DNA of 64,000 nt from Lachnospiraceae bacterium FE2018 (GCA_000702845.1 JNKK01000014.1:1-64000); one strand, 5' to 3'; counted from the first letter of the stretch, positions 34,999 through 44,589 are shown. Made by a program: numbers and translations. Notes: generated by a model not told the origin, from the letters alone.

Positions 34999-36303
34999 TT
35001 AATCTAAGGTTTTAAATGCTTCGTCCAGATCTTCGATAATATCGTCAATGTGCTCTGTGCCGATCGACAGACGGATGGTGCTCTGCTGAATGCCGACGGC
35101 GTTGAGTTCTTCTTCGCTCATCTCGGAATGCGTTGTGGTCGCCGGGTGAATGACCAGACTCTTTACATCTGCTACGTTTGCCAGCAGGGAGAAGATCTCC
35201 AGGTTGTCGATGAATCTGAATGCTTCTTCACGGCCGCCTTTGATATCAAAGGTAAAAATAGAAGCGCCGCCGTTCGGGAAATACTTCTCATACAGAGCGT
35301 GGTCCGGATGATCAGGGAGGGAAGGGTGGTTGACTTTTTCAACTTTCGGATGTCTGGAAAGGTAGTCAACCACCTTTAATGTATTCTCGACATGCCGGTC
35401 CAGGCGGAGCGGCAGGCTCTCCAGTCCCTGCAGAAGGAGGAAAGCATTGAACGGAGAGATGGCCGCGCCGGTGTCGCGCAGCAGAATCGCGCGGATGTAG
35501 GTAACAAATGCAGCCGGACCGGCAGCTCCGATGAAGGATACGCCGTGATAGCTTGGATTCGGCTCTGAGAGCTGCGGGTATTTTCCGCCTGCACTCCAGT
35601 CAAATTTTCCGCCGTCAACAATCACGCCGCCCAGTGTGGTGCCGTGGCCGCCGATGAATTTTGTGGCGGAGTGAATCACAATGTCTGCACCGTGTTCCAG
35701 CGGACGAATCAGGTACGGGGTGCCGAACGTGTTGTCGATCAGGAGCGGGAGACCGTGCTTATGCGCGATTTCTGCAATGGCGTCAATGTCCGGGATGTCG
35801 CTGTGGGGGTTGCCCAGCGTTTCGATAAAGACCGCCCTTGTATTATCCTGAATCGCGTTTTCGAGTTCAGCCAGATCATGCGCGTCGACAAATGTGGTGT
35901 TAATGCCGTATGCCGGCAGCGTGTGTTCAAGAAGATTGAAGGTGCCGCCGTAAATGGTCTTCTGTGCCACAATATGACCGCCTGCCTGTACGGCCGTCTG
36001 CAGCGCATATGTGATGGCTGCGGCACCGGATGCGGTGGCCAGCGCAGCGACGCCGCCTTCCAGCGCGGCGACACGTTTTTCAAACACATCCTGTGTGGTA
36101 TTGGTCAGTCTGCCGTAAATGTTGCCGGCATCTCGCAGACCGAAGCGGTCTGCGGCATGCTGGCTGTTATGGAAGACGTAGGAGGTTGTCTGGTAAATCG
36201 GGACAGCGCGGGAATCCGTGGCCGGATCCGGCTGCTCCTGCCCGACGTGAAGCGCGAGCGTTTCAAATCTCAGGTTTCTGTCTTTTAATTCCACTTTACT
36301 CAT
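34999..36303 (-). CDS. metY: O-acetylhomoserine aminocarboxypropyltransferase (sulfhydrylase)
   Basis: 434 aa of the Cys/Met-metabolism PLP enzymes, the long MetY type. It makes homocysteine from O-acetylhomoserine and sulfide. ETLALHVGQEQPDPATDSRA and VPIYQTTSYVFHN start the family sequence; the PLP lysine is in IHSATKFIGGHGT (about residue 212), preceded by LLIDNTFGTPYL. The N-terminus and length match O-acetylhomoserine rather than cystathionine enzymes. GGAAGGAG lies about nine nt upstream. It has its own copy of the Rrf2-type operator and is separated from cysK by a terminator. Confidence 0.94.
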   Translation of the reverse strand: MSKVELKDRNLRFETLALHVGQEQPDPATDSRAVPIYQTTSYVFHNSQHAADRFGLRDAGNIYGRLTNTTQDVFEKRVAALEGGVAALATASGAAAITYALQTAVQAGGHIVAQKTIYGGTFNLLEHTLPAYGINTTFVDAHDLAELENAIQDNTRAVFIETLGNPHSDIPDIDAIAEIAHKHGLPLLIDNTFGTPYLIRPLEHGADIVIHSATKFIGGHGTTLGGVIVDGGKFDWSAGGKYPQLSEPNPSYHGVSFIGAAGPAAFVTYIRAILLRDTGAAISPFNAFLLLQGLESLPLRLDRHVENTLKVVDYLSRHPKVEKVNHPSLPDHPDHALYEKYFPNGGASIFTFDIKGGREEAFRFIDNLEIFSLLANVADVKSLVIHPATTTHSEMSEEELNAVGIQQSTIRLSIGTEHIDDIIEDLDEAFKTLD

Positions 36304-36363
36304 GTATTGTTTCTCCTTCCGGATCGGTATTTCTTTGCAAAAATATGTTTCAGACAGTCACAT

Positions 36364-36384
36364 ATCCCAGTGAAGAGATAGGAT
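36364..36384 (-). promoter_or_regulatory. Rrf2-type operator upstream of metY
   Basis: ATCCCA-N9-TAGGAT on the plus strand, the same 6-9-6 layout as the cysK and rrf2 sites. It lies 60-80 bp upstream of the metY start codon. Confidence 0.7.
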
Positions 36385-36392
36385 ATGATTGT

Positions 36393-36430
36393 AAAAAAAG
36401 CGGATGCCGGTTCTTGTGCCGGCATCCGCG
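36393..36430 (-). terminator. Terminator of cysK
   Basis: Minus-strand stem of 11 bp (GCGGATGCCGG with its partner), 7-9 nt loop, then TTTTTTT. It lies just after the cysK stop codon at 36440. Confidence 0.88.
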
Positions 36431-36439
36431 GTGATGCCT

Positions 36440-37372
36440 TTAGTTTTCGAACAGTGCGGTAGAATAATATCTGTCACCGGAATCCGGCAGGATTACTACA
36501 ATGGTCTTTCCTTTGTTTTCCGGGCGTTTTGCTACTTCGGTAGCGGCGTAAAGCGCGGCGCCGGAGGATATTCCGACCAGAACGCCTTCCGTATAAGCCA
36601 GTTTTTTTGCGGTATCAAAGCATACAACATTGTCGACCGGGAATACCTCGTCATATACTTCGGTATTCAGAACATCCGGCACGAAACCGGCACCGATTCC
36701 CTGAATCTTATGCGCGCCGCCGTGTCCCTGGGAGAGGACCGGAGAGGTTTCAGGTTCGACTGCTACAATTTGGATATCAGCCTTTTTCTCTTTGAGGAAA
36801 TTGCCTGTACCGGTGATTGTTCCGCCGGTGCCGATTCCCGCGACTAAGATATCCAGGCTGCCGTCCGTGTCATTCCAGATTTCCGGACCGGTTGTCTCAT
36901 AATGCGCTGCCGGGTTGGAAGGATTTTCAAACTGGCCGGTCAGGAAAGCTCCGGGGGTTTCTTCTACAATTTCTTTTGCCCGCGCAATTGCGCCCGACAT
37001 GCCCTTGCTTCCGTCTGTCAGCACAACCGTTGCTCCGTAAGCTTTCAGGATATTCCTGCGCTCAACGCTCATGGTCTCCGGCATGGTGAGAATCACTTTG
37101 TAGCCTTTCGCCGCCGCAACGGATGCCAGCCCGATGCCGGTGTTGCCCGAGGTGGGTTCCACAATGGTTGCACCCGGTGCCAGTTTTCCTGCCTTTTCCG
37201 CATCTTCAATCATCTTTTTTGCAATGCGGTCCTTGACGCTGCCGGCCGGATTGAAATATTCAAGCTTCGCGAGAATCTTTGCTTCCAGTCCGAGTTCAGC
37301 TTCATAATTTGTCAGTTCTACCAACGGGGTGTTTCCAATCAGTTCAGTTGCGCTTTTGTAAATGTTAGCCAT
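36440..37372 (-). CDS. cysK: Cysteine synthase A (O-acetylserine sulfhydrylase)
   Basis: 310 aa of PLP fold type II. The PLP lysine is K47 in NPAGSVKDRI; PTSGNTGIGLA and GTGGTITGTGNFL bind the cofactor phosphate and substrate; the C-terminal ILPDSGDRYYST is the usual end. The length is standard. It makes cysteine from O-acetylserine and sulfide. A TTGACA-N17-TATAAT promoter overlaps an Rrf2-type palindrome, so repression by the Rrf2-family protein at 34472 is likely. AAGGAG lies upstream of the ATG. Confidence 0.96.
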   Translation of the reverse strand: MANIYKSATELIGNTPLVELTNYEAELGLEAKILAKLEYFNPAGSVKDRIAKKMIEDAEKAGKLAPGATIVEPTSGNTGIGLASVAAAKGYKVILTMPETMSVERRNILKAYGATVVLTDGSKGMSGAIARAKEIVEETPGAFLTGQFENPSNPAAHYETTGPEIWNDTDGSLDILVAGIGTGGTITGTGNFLKEKKADIQIVAVEPETSPVLSQGHGGAHKIQGIGAGFVPDVLNTEVYDEVFPVDNVVCFDTAKKLAYTEGVLVGISSGAALYAATEVAKRPENKGKTIVVILPDSGDRYYSTALFEN

Positions 37373-37411
37373 GGTTCGAATTCTCCTTTTTTATATGATT
37401 TAATCCCGTAT

Positions 37412-37459
37412 ATCCTAGTTGTTAAATAGGATTATAGGGGATGTATGACTGTCTGTCAA
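37412..37459 (-). promoter_or_regulatory. cysK promoter with overlapping Rrf2-type operator
   Basis: On the minus strand TTGACA (37454-37459), 17 bp, TATAAT (37431-37436). The perfect palindrome ATCCTA-N9-TAGGAT (37412-37432) starts inside the -10 box and covers the transcription start. Confidence 0.85.
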
Positions 37460-37625
37460 CTGTTTTTTAAATTTTTTTCAGAGGCGGCAGAAACAGGTTT
37501 TTAATTTTAACGCGGTCATGTATAATAAAGGTATCTATTTGATTTCCGGAGATGATGACGGGGCTGCGGGCTCACATGTAATTAAGCGACCGCAGACGGT
37601 TCTGTATTGTTCGAGGGAGGATAAG

Positions 37626-38768
37626 ATGAATTACGAGTTACTGCAGAAATTAATTGACAGCTACATCGAAAAGTATTCACTGATGAACAACCAGGAGCAT
37701 CATGAGATTTATAAATGGACTGCTGTCAGTAATTTTCAGAAGTACTGGGATATTGATGCGGAAAATTTCGGGAAGATGTTCAAGAAGGCTTTGTCTGAGT
37801 CAGAGAATCTGGTCGATGACAATGTAATGCAGCCGGGCCGCGGAATCGATTTCCTCTGCAAACAGGGGGATGCGTGGATGGAGCGTGTGCGGGATGCATT
37901 TCGTGACCTGCTTGCAATCGATAATTCCGATTACAACCGCCGCCAGAAAAAAATAAATACATTTGTGGAAGAAGTCAATGCCATGCTGGACGAGGCCGGA
38001 AATGAGGAATGGAAATACCGGCAGAATCCCAAGGCGGTTATCATGTATCTCTCTTTTATTGAGCCGGACGATAACTATATGTTCCGCGAGGGTGAAGTCA
38101 AGGCATTCGCCAATTATGTCCGGTATACCGGCAAAATCGGCAGCGGAAAATCGTTCAGCCTGAAAAGCTACTATAAAATGTGCGAAGAGATCGTGGCAAA
38201 ACTGCAGGACGAGAGCGATCTAATGGAAATGATTGCCGGCGAACTGGAGAAGGAGGCAGGCAGGACTGACGACAATGCAGTGACTGATATTGACGGTGAG
38301 AACCATATTCTTGCATTTGACCTGATTTACTGCGCGCAGAATTATGACTTTTACGAAGAACAGCTTGTGACAACCAGAAAGCGCCTTGCTTCTTCTATGA
38401 AGAGTGAGGAGAAGGAACAGCAGGCCAATGCACTGAAGCAGAAAATCGCAGGCATACAGGCTGCACTGGATGACGCAGTTCAGAAACGTGAGAAACTTAC
38501 GCTTCCGGATCTCTCAGGGCAGCAGGTTACACATAAGAAATACGGAACAGGCCGGGTAGAAACACAGGAACGTCATTACCTGACGGTACAGTTCGGTGAA
38601 ATGACCAAGAAGTTTACGCTGCCTGACGCGCTGATCAAAGGCTTTTTACAGCCGGAAAATGCTGATGTCGTAAAGCAGTGCGAGGAAATCGCATCACTGG
38701 ATGCAGAAAAAGAGCGCTGTGCGCGGGAACTGCATATCACAGAACTGGAACTTTCATTAATCAAGTAA
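37626..38768 (+). CDS. Uncharacterised 380-aa protein with a C-terminal Tudor/CarD-like tail
   Basis: I do not recognise the family. The start is the ATG at 37626, five nt after GGGAGG; the frame remains open upstream to 37518 without support. Residues 1-200 are mixed alpha/beta with many aromatic residues (KWTAVSNFQKYWDID, IMYLSFIEPDDNYMF). Residues about 260-300 form a likely coiled coil. The tail (about 320-355) has VTHKKYGTGRVETQERHYL and VQFGEMTKKFTLPDALIKGF, like the small beta-barrel of CarD or UvrD/PcrA-associated Tudor domains that bind RNA polymerase. A further helix ends the protein. No signal peptide is present. It is a cytoplasmic protein that could act on nucleic acid or RNA polymerase. 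Confidence 0.65.
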   Translation: MNYELLQKLIDSYIEKYSLMNNQEHHEIYKWTAVSNFQKYWDIDAENFGKMFKKALSESENLVDDNVMQPGRGIDFLCKQGDAWMERVRDAFRDLLAIDNSDYNRRQKKINTFVEEVNAMLDEAGNEEWKYRQNPKAVIMYLSFIEPDDNYMFREGEVKAFANYVRYTGKIGSGKSFSLKSYYKMCEEIVAKLQDESDLMEMIAGELEKEAGRTDDNAVTDIDGENHILAFDLIYCAQNYDFYEEQLVTTRKRLASSMKSEEKEQQANALKQKIAGIQAALDDAVQKREKLTLPDLSGQQVTHKKYGTGRVETQERHYLTVQFGEMTKKFTLPDALIKGFLQPENADVVKQCEEIASLDAEKERCARELHITELELSLIK

Positions 38769-38817
38769 AGCGTAAAAACCGGAGCACTCTATATAAAAGG
38801 GGCGGTAGGACACATAA

Positions 38818-40884
38818 ATGGACATATATTCGATATTTTCCCTCTGCGGCGGACTTGCATTTTTCCTGTTTGGCATGAATGTCATGTCGTCAAATCTGAA
38901 AAAAGTAACAGGCGGTCAGCTGCAGGGGACATTACAGAAACTCACTTCCAATCCGTTTAAAGGGCTGCTGTTTGGCGCGATTATTACGATTGCGATCCAG
39001 TCCTCATCAGCACTGACTGTCATGCTGGTCGGCATGGTCAATTCCGGCATCATGGAATTGTCCCAGACAGTCGGTATCATTATGGGATCCGACATCGGCA
39101 CAACGCTGACTGCCTGGATTCTGTCGCTGAACGGTATTCGTTCGGATAATATTATCCTTTCACTTTTAAAACCACAGAATTTCTCACCGATTGTCGCGCT
39201 GATTGGTGTTATTTTGCTGATGACCGGAAAAACGCAGAAAAAGCGGGATCTCGGTTCTATTTTCTGCGGCTTTGCGGTGCTGATGTATGGTATGACGCTG
39301 ATGTCGACGACGGTTGCCCCTCTCGCGGAGATGCCGCAGTTCCGGAAACTGCTCGTGGCGTTTGATCATCCGCTGGCCGGTCTTCTGATCGGAACGGCAT
39401 TCACGGCTGTGATTCAGTCCTCCGCTGCGGCAATCGGTGTGCTGCAGGCACTGGCACTGACCGGAACCATCAGCCTGGGCATGGCTGTGCCGCTGGTAAT
39501 CGGCGCGAATATCGGAACCTGTGTGACGGCGATGCTCTCGGCAATCGGCGTCAGCCGGAAGGCAAAACGTGTACCGATCCTGCACGTCGGCATTAAGGTT
39601 CTGGGCGCGGTTATCTGGATGGTGCTGTATCTCATTCTCCGCTATCCGGCATCAGTTCAGGTATTCGGAAGACCGGTGTCTTCTTTTCAGGTGGCAGTAT
39701 TCCATACAATCTTCAACATCGGAACCATCCTGTTCCTGTTCCCGTTCTCCCGTCTGCTGGTCAATATGACAGAGCGGATTCTTCCGGTAACAGAGGAAGA
39801 GGAGGGGAGCCGTCCGCGCATCCTGCTGGACCGCCGTCTCCTGCTCTCACCGGAACTGGCCGTGCGGACCTGCAGGGAAAAGACCATCGAGATGGCAAGA
39901 CTTGCCCGGGATTCCTATACGAAATCGCTGGATGTCGTGCTGAAATACGACAAAGAGACCAGTAAAGAAATCATCGAGATGGAAGATTATCTGGACTACA
40001 TGGAGGACGAGCTGAATAATTTCCTGATCCAGCTGTCGGGCAGCAGTCTGAGCGAGTGGAATAATAAGCAGATCTCGGAGATGCTGCACTGTATCAACGA
40101 TTTTGAACGGATCAGTGATCACGCCGCCAACATGACTGTCATCGCAAAGCGGATTAAAAAAGACAAGCTCGGTTTTTCGCCGTCAGCTCTGCAGGAACTC
40201 GAAGTGCTGGACAAAGCTCTGAATGAGATACTGGATATCATGGTTGTCAGTTTCGAGCAGGATGATGATCATCTTGCGCTGCGGATCGAGCCGCTGGAGG
40301 AGCAGATTGATGATCTTACAAAGATTATTAAAAACCGTCATATACAGCGTCTCCAGTCGGGAGAATGCAGCGGCGAAATGGGAATTCTGCTGAATGACCT
40401 GCTGACAAACTGTTCACGTGTCTCGGATCACTGTTCCAATGTCGGCGTCTGTATTATTCAGACACGGAACGAGACATTCGGAACGCATGGTTATATGCAG
40501 GAGATCAAGGCAGGAATGCATTCCGGCTTCATTGAGGATTATGAGCGCTATCAGGAAAAATACCAGCTCGCTCCGTTTACGCCGAAGAAAAAGAAGAAAA
40601 AAGATAAAAAAGGAAAAGAAAAAGACAAAGATAAAAAAGGGAAAAAGAAGAAAAATGCAGCTTCTGACGCAGAGCAGAAGCTGATCCCGGAGCAGGAATC
40701 TGCAGATACGGAACGGTCTGCGGAGGAAGAAGCTGTCCTGCCGGGAACACCGGGCGGTGAGAAAGCCGGAAAAGAGCTGCCGGAGCCTTTGCATGAACCG
40801 GATCCTGCAGAAACACTGGATTTTGAAAAAGAAGATCTGCTGCCGCTCAGAGAACTGATCGAGATGGAAGAGGGAGATGACTGA
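38818..40884 (+). CDS. Na+/phosphate cotransporter (NptA/PNaS family) with PhoU-like domain
   Basis: 688 aa. Two inverted-repeat QSSSA-type motifs (IAIQSSSALTVMLVG near residue 60 and VIQSSAAAIGVLQA near residue 200) identify the Na/Pi cotransporter family; about eight membrane segments occupy residues 1-325. A PhoU-like helical domain follows (about 350-560). The last 100 residues are unusual: a run rich in lysine (residues about 582-615) and then an acidic tail. It probably imports phosphate with sodium. The TTG-start malQ gene begins two bases after its stop. Confidence 0.9.
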   Translation: MDIYSIFSLCGGLAFFLFGMNVMSSNLKKVTGGQLQGTLQKLTSNPFKGLLFGAIITIAIQSSSALTVMLVGMVNSGIMELSQTVGIIMGSDIGTTLTAWILSLNGIRSDNIILSLLKPQNFSPIVALIGVILLMTGKTQKKRDLGSIFCGFAVLMYGMTLMSTTVAPLAEMPQFRKLLVAFDHPLAGLLIGTAFTAVIQSSAAAIGVLQALALTGTISLGMAVPLVIGANIGTCVTAMLSAIGVSRKAKRVPILHVGIKVLGAVIWMVLYLILRYPASVQVFGRPVSSFQVAVFHTIFNIGTILFLFPFSRLLVNMTERILPVTEEEEGSRPRILLDRRLLLSPELAVRTCREKTIEMARLARDSYTKSLDVVLKYDKETSKEIIEMEDYLDYMEDELNNFLIQLSGSSLSEWNNKQISEMLHCINDFERISDHAANMTVIAKRIKKDKLGFSPSALQELEVLDKALNEILDIMVVSFEQDDDHLALRIEPLEEQIDDLTKIIKNRHIQRLQSGECSGEMGILLNDLLTNCSRVSDHCSNVGVCIIQTRNETFGTHGYMQEIKAGMHSGFIEDYERYQEKYQLAPFTPKKKKKKDKKGKEKDKDKKGKKKKNAASDAEQKLIPEQESADTERSAEEEAVLPGTPGGEKAGKELPEPLHEPDPAETLDFEKEDLLPLRELIEMEEGDD

Positions 40885-40886
40885 CG

Positions 40887-42377
40887 TTGGGTGAACGAAG
40901 AAGTGGCATTTTGATGCCGGTAACTGCGCTTCCAACCCGTTACGGAATCGGTGGATTCTCGCCGGAAGCGTACAGATTTGTTGACAGGCTGGTACAGGCA
41001 GGACAGAAAATATGGCAGGTACTGCCGATGGGTCCGACCGGGTATGGCGATTCACCATACCAGTCTGCTTCAGCATATGCAGGCAATCCATATATGATCT
41101 CGCTGGATCTGCTGAAAGAAGAAGGGCTGCTGACGCAGGAGGAATGCGATGAAGCAGACTGTGGACAGAATCCCGGCTTGGTATCCTATGAGAGGATCTA
41201 CCGGACACGTTATGAAGTGCTTCGAAAAGCATTTGAGCGGTTTGACGCCGGAAACGAACCGGAATACGAGACGTTTGTGGCGAAAAACGGCGAATGGCTG
41301 GAAGATTATGCACTCTATTCTGTGATCAAACAGCAGCAGGAGGGCCGTCCGTGGATGGAATGGCCGGATCCGCTTCGTCTGCGGGACGAAGCTGCGCTGG
41401 ATGAGCAGTATGAGAGTATGGAAGCGGAGATTCGGTTCGTTATTTTCCGGCAGTACCTCTTTGCAAAACAGTGGGGGCAGCTGAAATCCTACGCGAACGA
41501 ACGGGGAATCAGAATACTCGGCGACATTCCGATTTATGCGGCAATGGACAGTGCCGACGCATGGGCAGATCCCGCGCAGTTCCAGTTTGACGCGGATCTT
41601 CAGCCTGCGGGTGTGGCCGGATGTCCTCCGGACGCATATGCGGTTGACGGGCAGCTCTGGGGAAATCCGCTGTATGACTGGCCGTATCACCACGAGACCG
41701 GTTACAGCTGGTGGATCAGCCGGATGCGTCATATTAAAGAACTTTATGATATCGTAAGAATTGATCATTTCCGGGGGTTTGAGTCATACTATTCTGTGCC
41801 GTACGGAGAGCCGACGGCGCGGAACGGTCACTGGGAACCGGGTCCGGGTCTGGAAATCTTCCGGGCGCTGGAAGCGGCACTCGGAGAAATGGATGTCATT
41901 GCGGAAGATCTGGGATTTCTGACAGATTCTGTGCGGGAAATGGTAAAAGAGAGCGGTTATCCGGGCATGAAAGTGCTGCAGTTTGCTTTTGAAGGCAATC
42001 CGCACAACGAATATCTGCCGCACAATCACATCCGGAACGCGATCGTCTATACCGGTACGCATGACAACGAAACATCCCGCGGCTGGTTCAAATCCGTCGG
42101 AGATTATACACGAAACTTCTGCCTCGATTATCTGGGCTGTCAGGGACATACAGAAGAGCAGTTTGCGGAGGATATGATCCGCGCAGCGCTCTCAAGTGTC
42201 GCAGACACAGCGGTGATTCCGATGCAGGATTACCTGAATCTGGATAACAGAGCGCGGTTCAACGAACCGTCCACACTCGGCGGCATCAACTGGTGCTGGC
42301 GGATGCAGCCCGGTCAGTTTACAGAAGAACTCGCGGAGAAGATCCGCCGTATGACGGAACGTTACGGAAGATGCTGA
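40887..42377 (+). CDS. malQ: 4-alpha-glucanotransferase (amylomaltase)
   Basis: 496 aa of GH77. Family sequences are SGILMPVTALPTRYGIG at the start, GDIPIYAAMDSADAWAD, the nucleophile Asp in VRIDHFRGFESYY (about residue 292), the acid/base Glu in IAEDLGFL (about 340) and the third carboxylate in TGTHDNETSRGW. It rearranges maltodextrins in the cytoplasm. The start is a TTG nine nt after AGGGAGA; no ATG gives the complete N-terminus. It shares a transcript with the phosphate transporter gene. Confidence 0.95.
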   Translation: MGERRSGILMPVTALPTRYGIGGFSPEAYRFVDRLVQAGQKIWQVLPMGPTGYGDSPYQSASAYAGNPYMISLDLLKEEGLLTQEECDEADCGQNPGLVSYERIYRTRYEVLRKAFERFDAGNEPEYETFVAKNGEWLEDYALYSVIKQQQEGRPWMEWPDPLRLRDEAALDEQYESMEAEIRFVIFRQYLFAKQWGQLKSYANERGIRILGDIPIYAAMDSADAWADPAQFQFDADLQPAGVAGCPPDAYAVDGQLWGNPLYDWPYHHETGYSWWISRMRHIKELYDIVRIDHFRGFESYYSVPYGEPTARNGHWEPGPGLEIFRALEAALGEMDVIAEDLGFLTDSVREMVKESGYPGMKVLQFAFEGNPHNEYLPHNHIRNAIVYTGTHDNETSRGWFKSVGDYTRNFCLDYLGCQGHTEEQFAEDMIRAALSSVADTAVIPMQDYLNLDNRARFNEPSTLGGINWCWRMQPGQFTEELAEKIRRMTERYGRC

Positions 42378-42414
42378 TGTAATTACAGCAGCATCCGCTC
42401 CCGTCCGAAATCAA

Positions 42415-43767
42415 TTAAAGCATTGCTGAAATCACAAGTGACCGCCCGTCGTCAGACGCGGCGGTTATTTTGCCTCTGTGCGCCGTAACGATTGCTTTTG
42501 CGATCGCAAGCCCGAGCCCGAAGCCGCCGGTCTCCGAATTGCGCGACTGGTCAGTGCGGTAGAACCGGTCAAACAGATGACTGACCGATTCCGGATCAAT
42601 CGGTTCGGAGGCTGTGTTTCGTACCTCCAGCAGGATTCCTTTCGCCTGCTGTGCAAGTGACAGTGAAATCCTGCCGCCGGCGGGAGAATATTTCAATGCG
42701 TTGTCCAGAAGAATCGAGATCAGCTGCCGGATGGCCTTTTCATCCCCGTGATAAGTCAGCATCGGTGTGATGCCGGCCGAGAATTCTTTGCTTTCGACGA
42801 TCGCGCGGGAGCGGAAGGACTGGGAGACCTCGGACACAACGTCAGAGAGCGGAAAATCAATCATCTCAACCTGACGCTGTGCTTCATCCATCCGGGAAAG
42901 ATAGACCAGATCGTTGGTCAGCTTTGTCAGGCGTTCTGTCTGGTGCCGTGCGTCATCAATCCATTCACTCTCCCCGACGTCCATTTCCAGAACGGAAAGG
43001 TCAGCGTTGATTACCGTCAGCGGCGTCTTCAGTTCGTGTCCCGCATCTGTGATGAACTGCTTCTGCTTGTCATAGCTTTCCTGAATCGGCCGGACAATCC
43101 GGCGGGAAAACAGGATGACCAGCAGCATCACGGCAGAAAAACCTACCAGCGAGACCAGAACGGTTGTAATCAGGAAAGAATGCACATTGGAGAGCGAGCG
43201 GGTGCAATCCAGGAAGATGATCTTTGTCGTTCCGGTATCTTCGTCATACCGGCGCAGCCAGCGGTAATTGCCGGAAAAGCCCCTGCTGTGTGATTTTTTA
43301 AAGATTTCTTCCGCATAAGACTTTGCCGTATCTTCATCGACAGCCGCGATATTCTGTGTATCTGATTCCGTAACGGTTCCGTCTGCGTCCAGCGTCACAC
43401 TGAAGTACCGGGATTCAAAAGGTGTTTCTTCGGTAATGCCGCGCATATGGTAGAAACTGTTCTTCTTCCGAAACGGATCCTGCTGCGGATCGGAAATTCC
43501 TTTGCCGCCGTCATCTGCGGCAGAATCGCCGCCAGACGCGTCATTGTTGATGAGATCCTTTTTTTCAGGTTTCTCCGGATGCATCTGTCCGTCGGAAAAC
43601 GCCGGGAATTTTCCCTGGTTGTCAGCAAGAACAGACAGGATCCGGTCGGAGTCCCGCAGGACATTGCGGTAATTCAGAAGATTGATCGCTGTCATAATGA
43701 TCAGTAAGACTGCAAGGACAGAAGTCATCGTCAAAATGATGAAGCGTGTACGCAGTTGTTTGAACAT
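42415..43767 (-). CDS. Membrane sensor histidine kinase
   Basis: 450 aa. Membrane segments at about 12-32 and 192-215 flank an extracytoplasmic domain of about 160 residues that contains a very acidic, Gly/Ser-rich stretch. The H-box HELKTPLT (about 242) follows a short linker; N-box NALKYSPAG, D/F region FDRFYRTDQSRN and G2 box GFGLGLAIAK complete the catalytic domain. The signal is unknown. It follows the response-regulator gene by 13 bp on the same strand. Confidence 0.92.
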   Translation of the reverse strand: MFKQLRTRFIILTMTSVLAVLLIIMTAINLLNYRNVLRDSDRILSVLADNQGKFPAFSDGQMHPEKPEKKDLINNDASGGDSAADDGGKGISDPQQDPFRKKNSFYHMRGITEETPFESRYFSVTLDADGTVTESDTQNIAAVDEDTAKSYAEEIFKKSHSRGFSGNYRWLRRYDEDTGTTKIIFLDCTRSLSNVHSFLITTVLVSLVGFSAVMLLVILFSRRIVRPIQESYDKQKQFITDAGHELKTPLTVINADLSVLEMDVGESEWIDDARHQTERLTKLTNDLVYLSRMDEAQRQVEMIDFPLSDVVSEVSQSFRSRAIVESKEFSAGITPMLTYHGDEKAIRQLISILLDNALKYSPAGGRISLSLAQQAKGILLEVRNTASEPIDPESVSHLFDRFYRTDQSRNSETGGFGLGLAIAKAIVTAHRGKITAASDDGRSLVISAML

Positions 43768-43780
43768 TTAAAACACCTCT

Positions 43781-44464
43781 TTAACCGGATATCTGCTCCA
43801 GTGAATAGCCGACGCCGCGGGTTGCCTTGATCTGGATATCTGCGCGCAGGGAAGCGAGCTTCTTGCGGAGATAGGAGATATAAACCCAGACGACATTGAT
43901 TTCGGCGTCTGTCTCAAATCCCCAGATTTTTTCAAGAAACAGTTCTGCCGGGATCAGTGATTTGCGGCTGCGCATCAGCATTTCCATCATCTGAAATTCC
44001 TTATTGGCCAGATGGAAGCTCCCGTACGGAGAGGAGAGTTCGTAACTTGAGGTATTCAGTGTGATATTTCCCATGGTCAGATTGTTGTCGGCGACAACAT
44101 TGGCGGCACCGGTCCGCAGCATGGCGCGGATTCTTGCCAGCAGTTCCGGCGGAGCAAACGGTTTGGTCAGATAATCGTTGGCGCCCGCGTCCAGACCGTG
44201 GACTTTATCATCAATCTCGGATTTGGCGGTCAGCATCAGAACCGGAATCAGAATGCCCTGCGACCGTATTCTTTCAAGGACTGTGAAACCGTCCAGTTTC
44301 GGCATCATTACATCAAGAATTGCGCCGTCATAGTTGCCTGCCTCCAGATAGTCCAGAGCGTCCTGACCGTTATAAACCGCGTCAACCGAGTAGTTGCCGC
44401 GTTCGAGAATCTTTACAAGTGCCTTTGAGAGCGATCGCTCATCTTCCGCGAGCAGTAAACGCAT
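43781..44464 (-). CDS. OmpR-family response regulator
   Basis: 227 aa. Receiver domain with acidic pocket E7-D8 and phosphorylation site D51 in ILDVMMPKLDGF, conserved Thr/Lys in MLTAKSE and YLTKPFAP. The C-terminal winged helix (about 130-225) includes LANKEFQMMEMLM and VWVYISYLRKKL. It pairs with the histidine kinase encoded immediately downstream. Target genes cannot be read from the window. Confidence 0.94.
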   Translation of the reverse strand: MRLLLAEDERSLSKALVKILERGNYSVDAVYNGQDALDYLEAGNYDGAILDVMMPKLDGFTVLERIRSQGILIPVLMLTAKSEIDDKVHGLDAGANDYLTKPFAPPELLARIRAMLRTGAANVVADNNLTMGNITLNTSSYELSSPYGSFHLANKEFQMMEMLMRSRKSLIPAELFLEKIWGFETDAEINVVWVYISYLRKKLASLRADIQIKATRGVGYSLEQISG

Positions 44465-44553
44465 GAGAAAGCCTCCTTGATGAAAGGTGAATAATAAATC
44501 CAGAGTGATATTACAGAAAGCATACCGCTGCTTCTTTAAATAAACCTTAAGAA

Positions 44554-44589
44554 AGAACCCGGAAAACCGCTGTCAGTTTTCCGGGTTCT
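44554..44589. terminator. Stem-loop terminator between the response-regulator and hbd genes
   Basis: AGAACCCGGAAAAC (44554-44567), 8-nt loop, GTTTTCCGGGTTCT (44576-44589), a perfect 14-bp stem. The minus-strand tail is only moderately T-rich. It ends hbd transcription. Confidence 0.8.
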
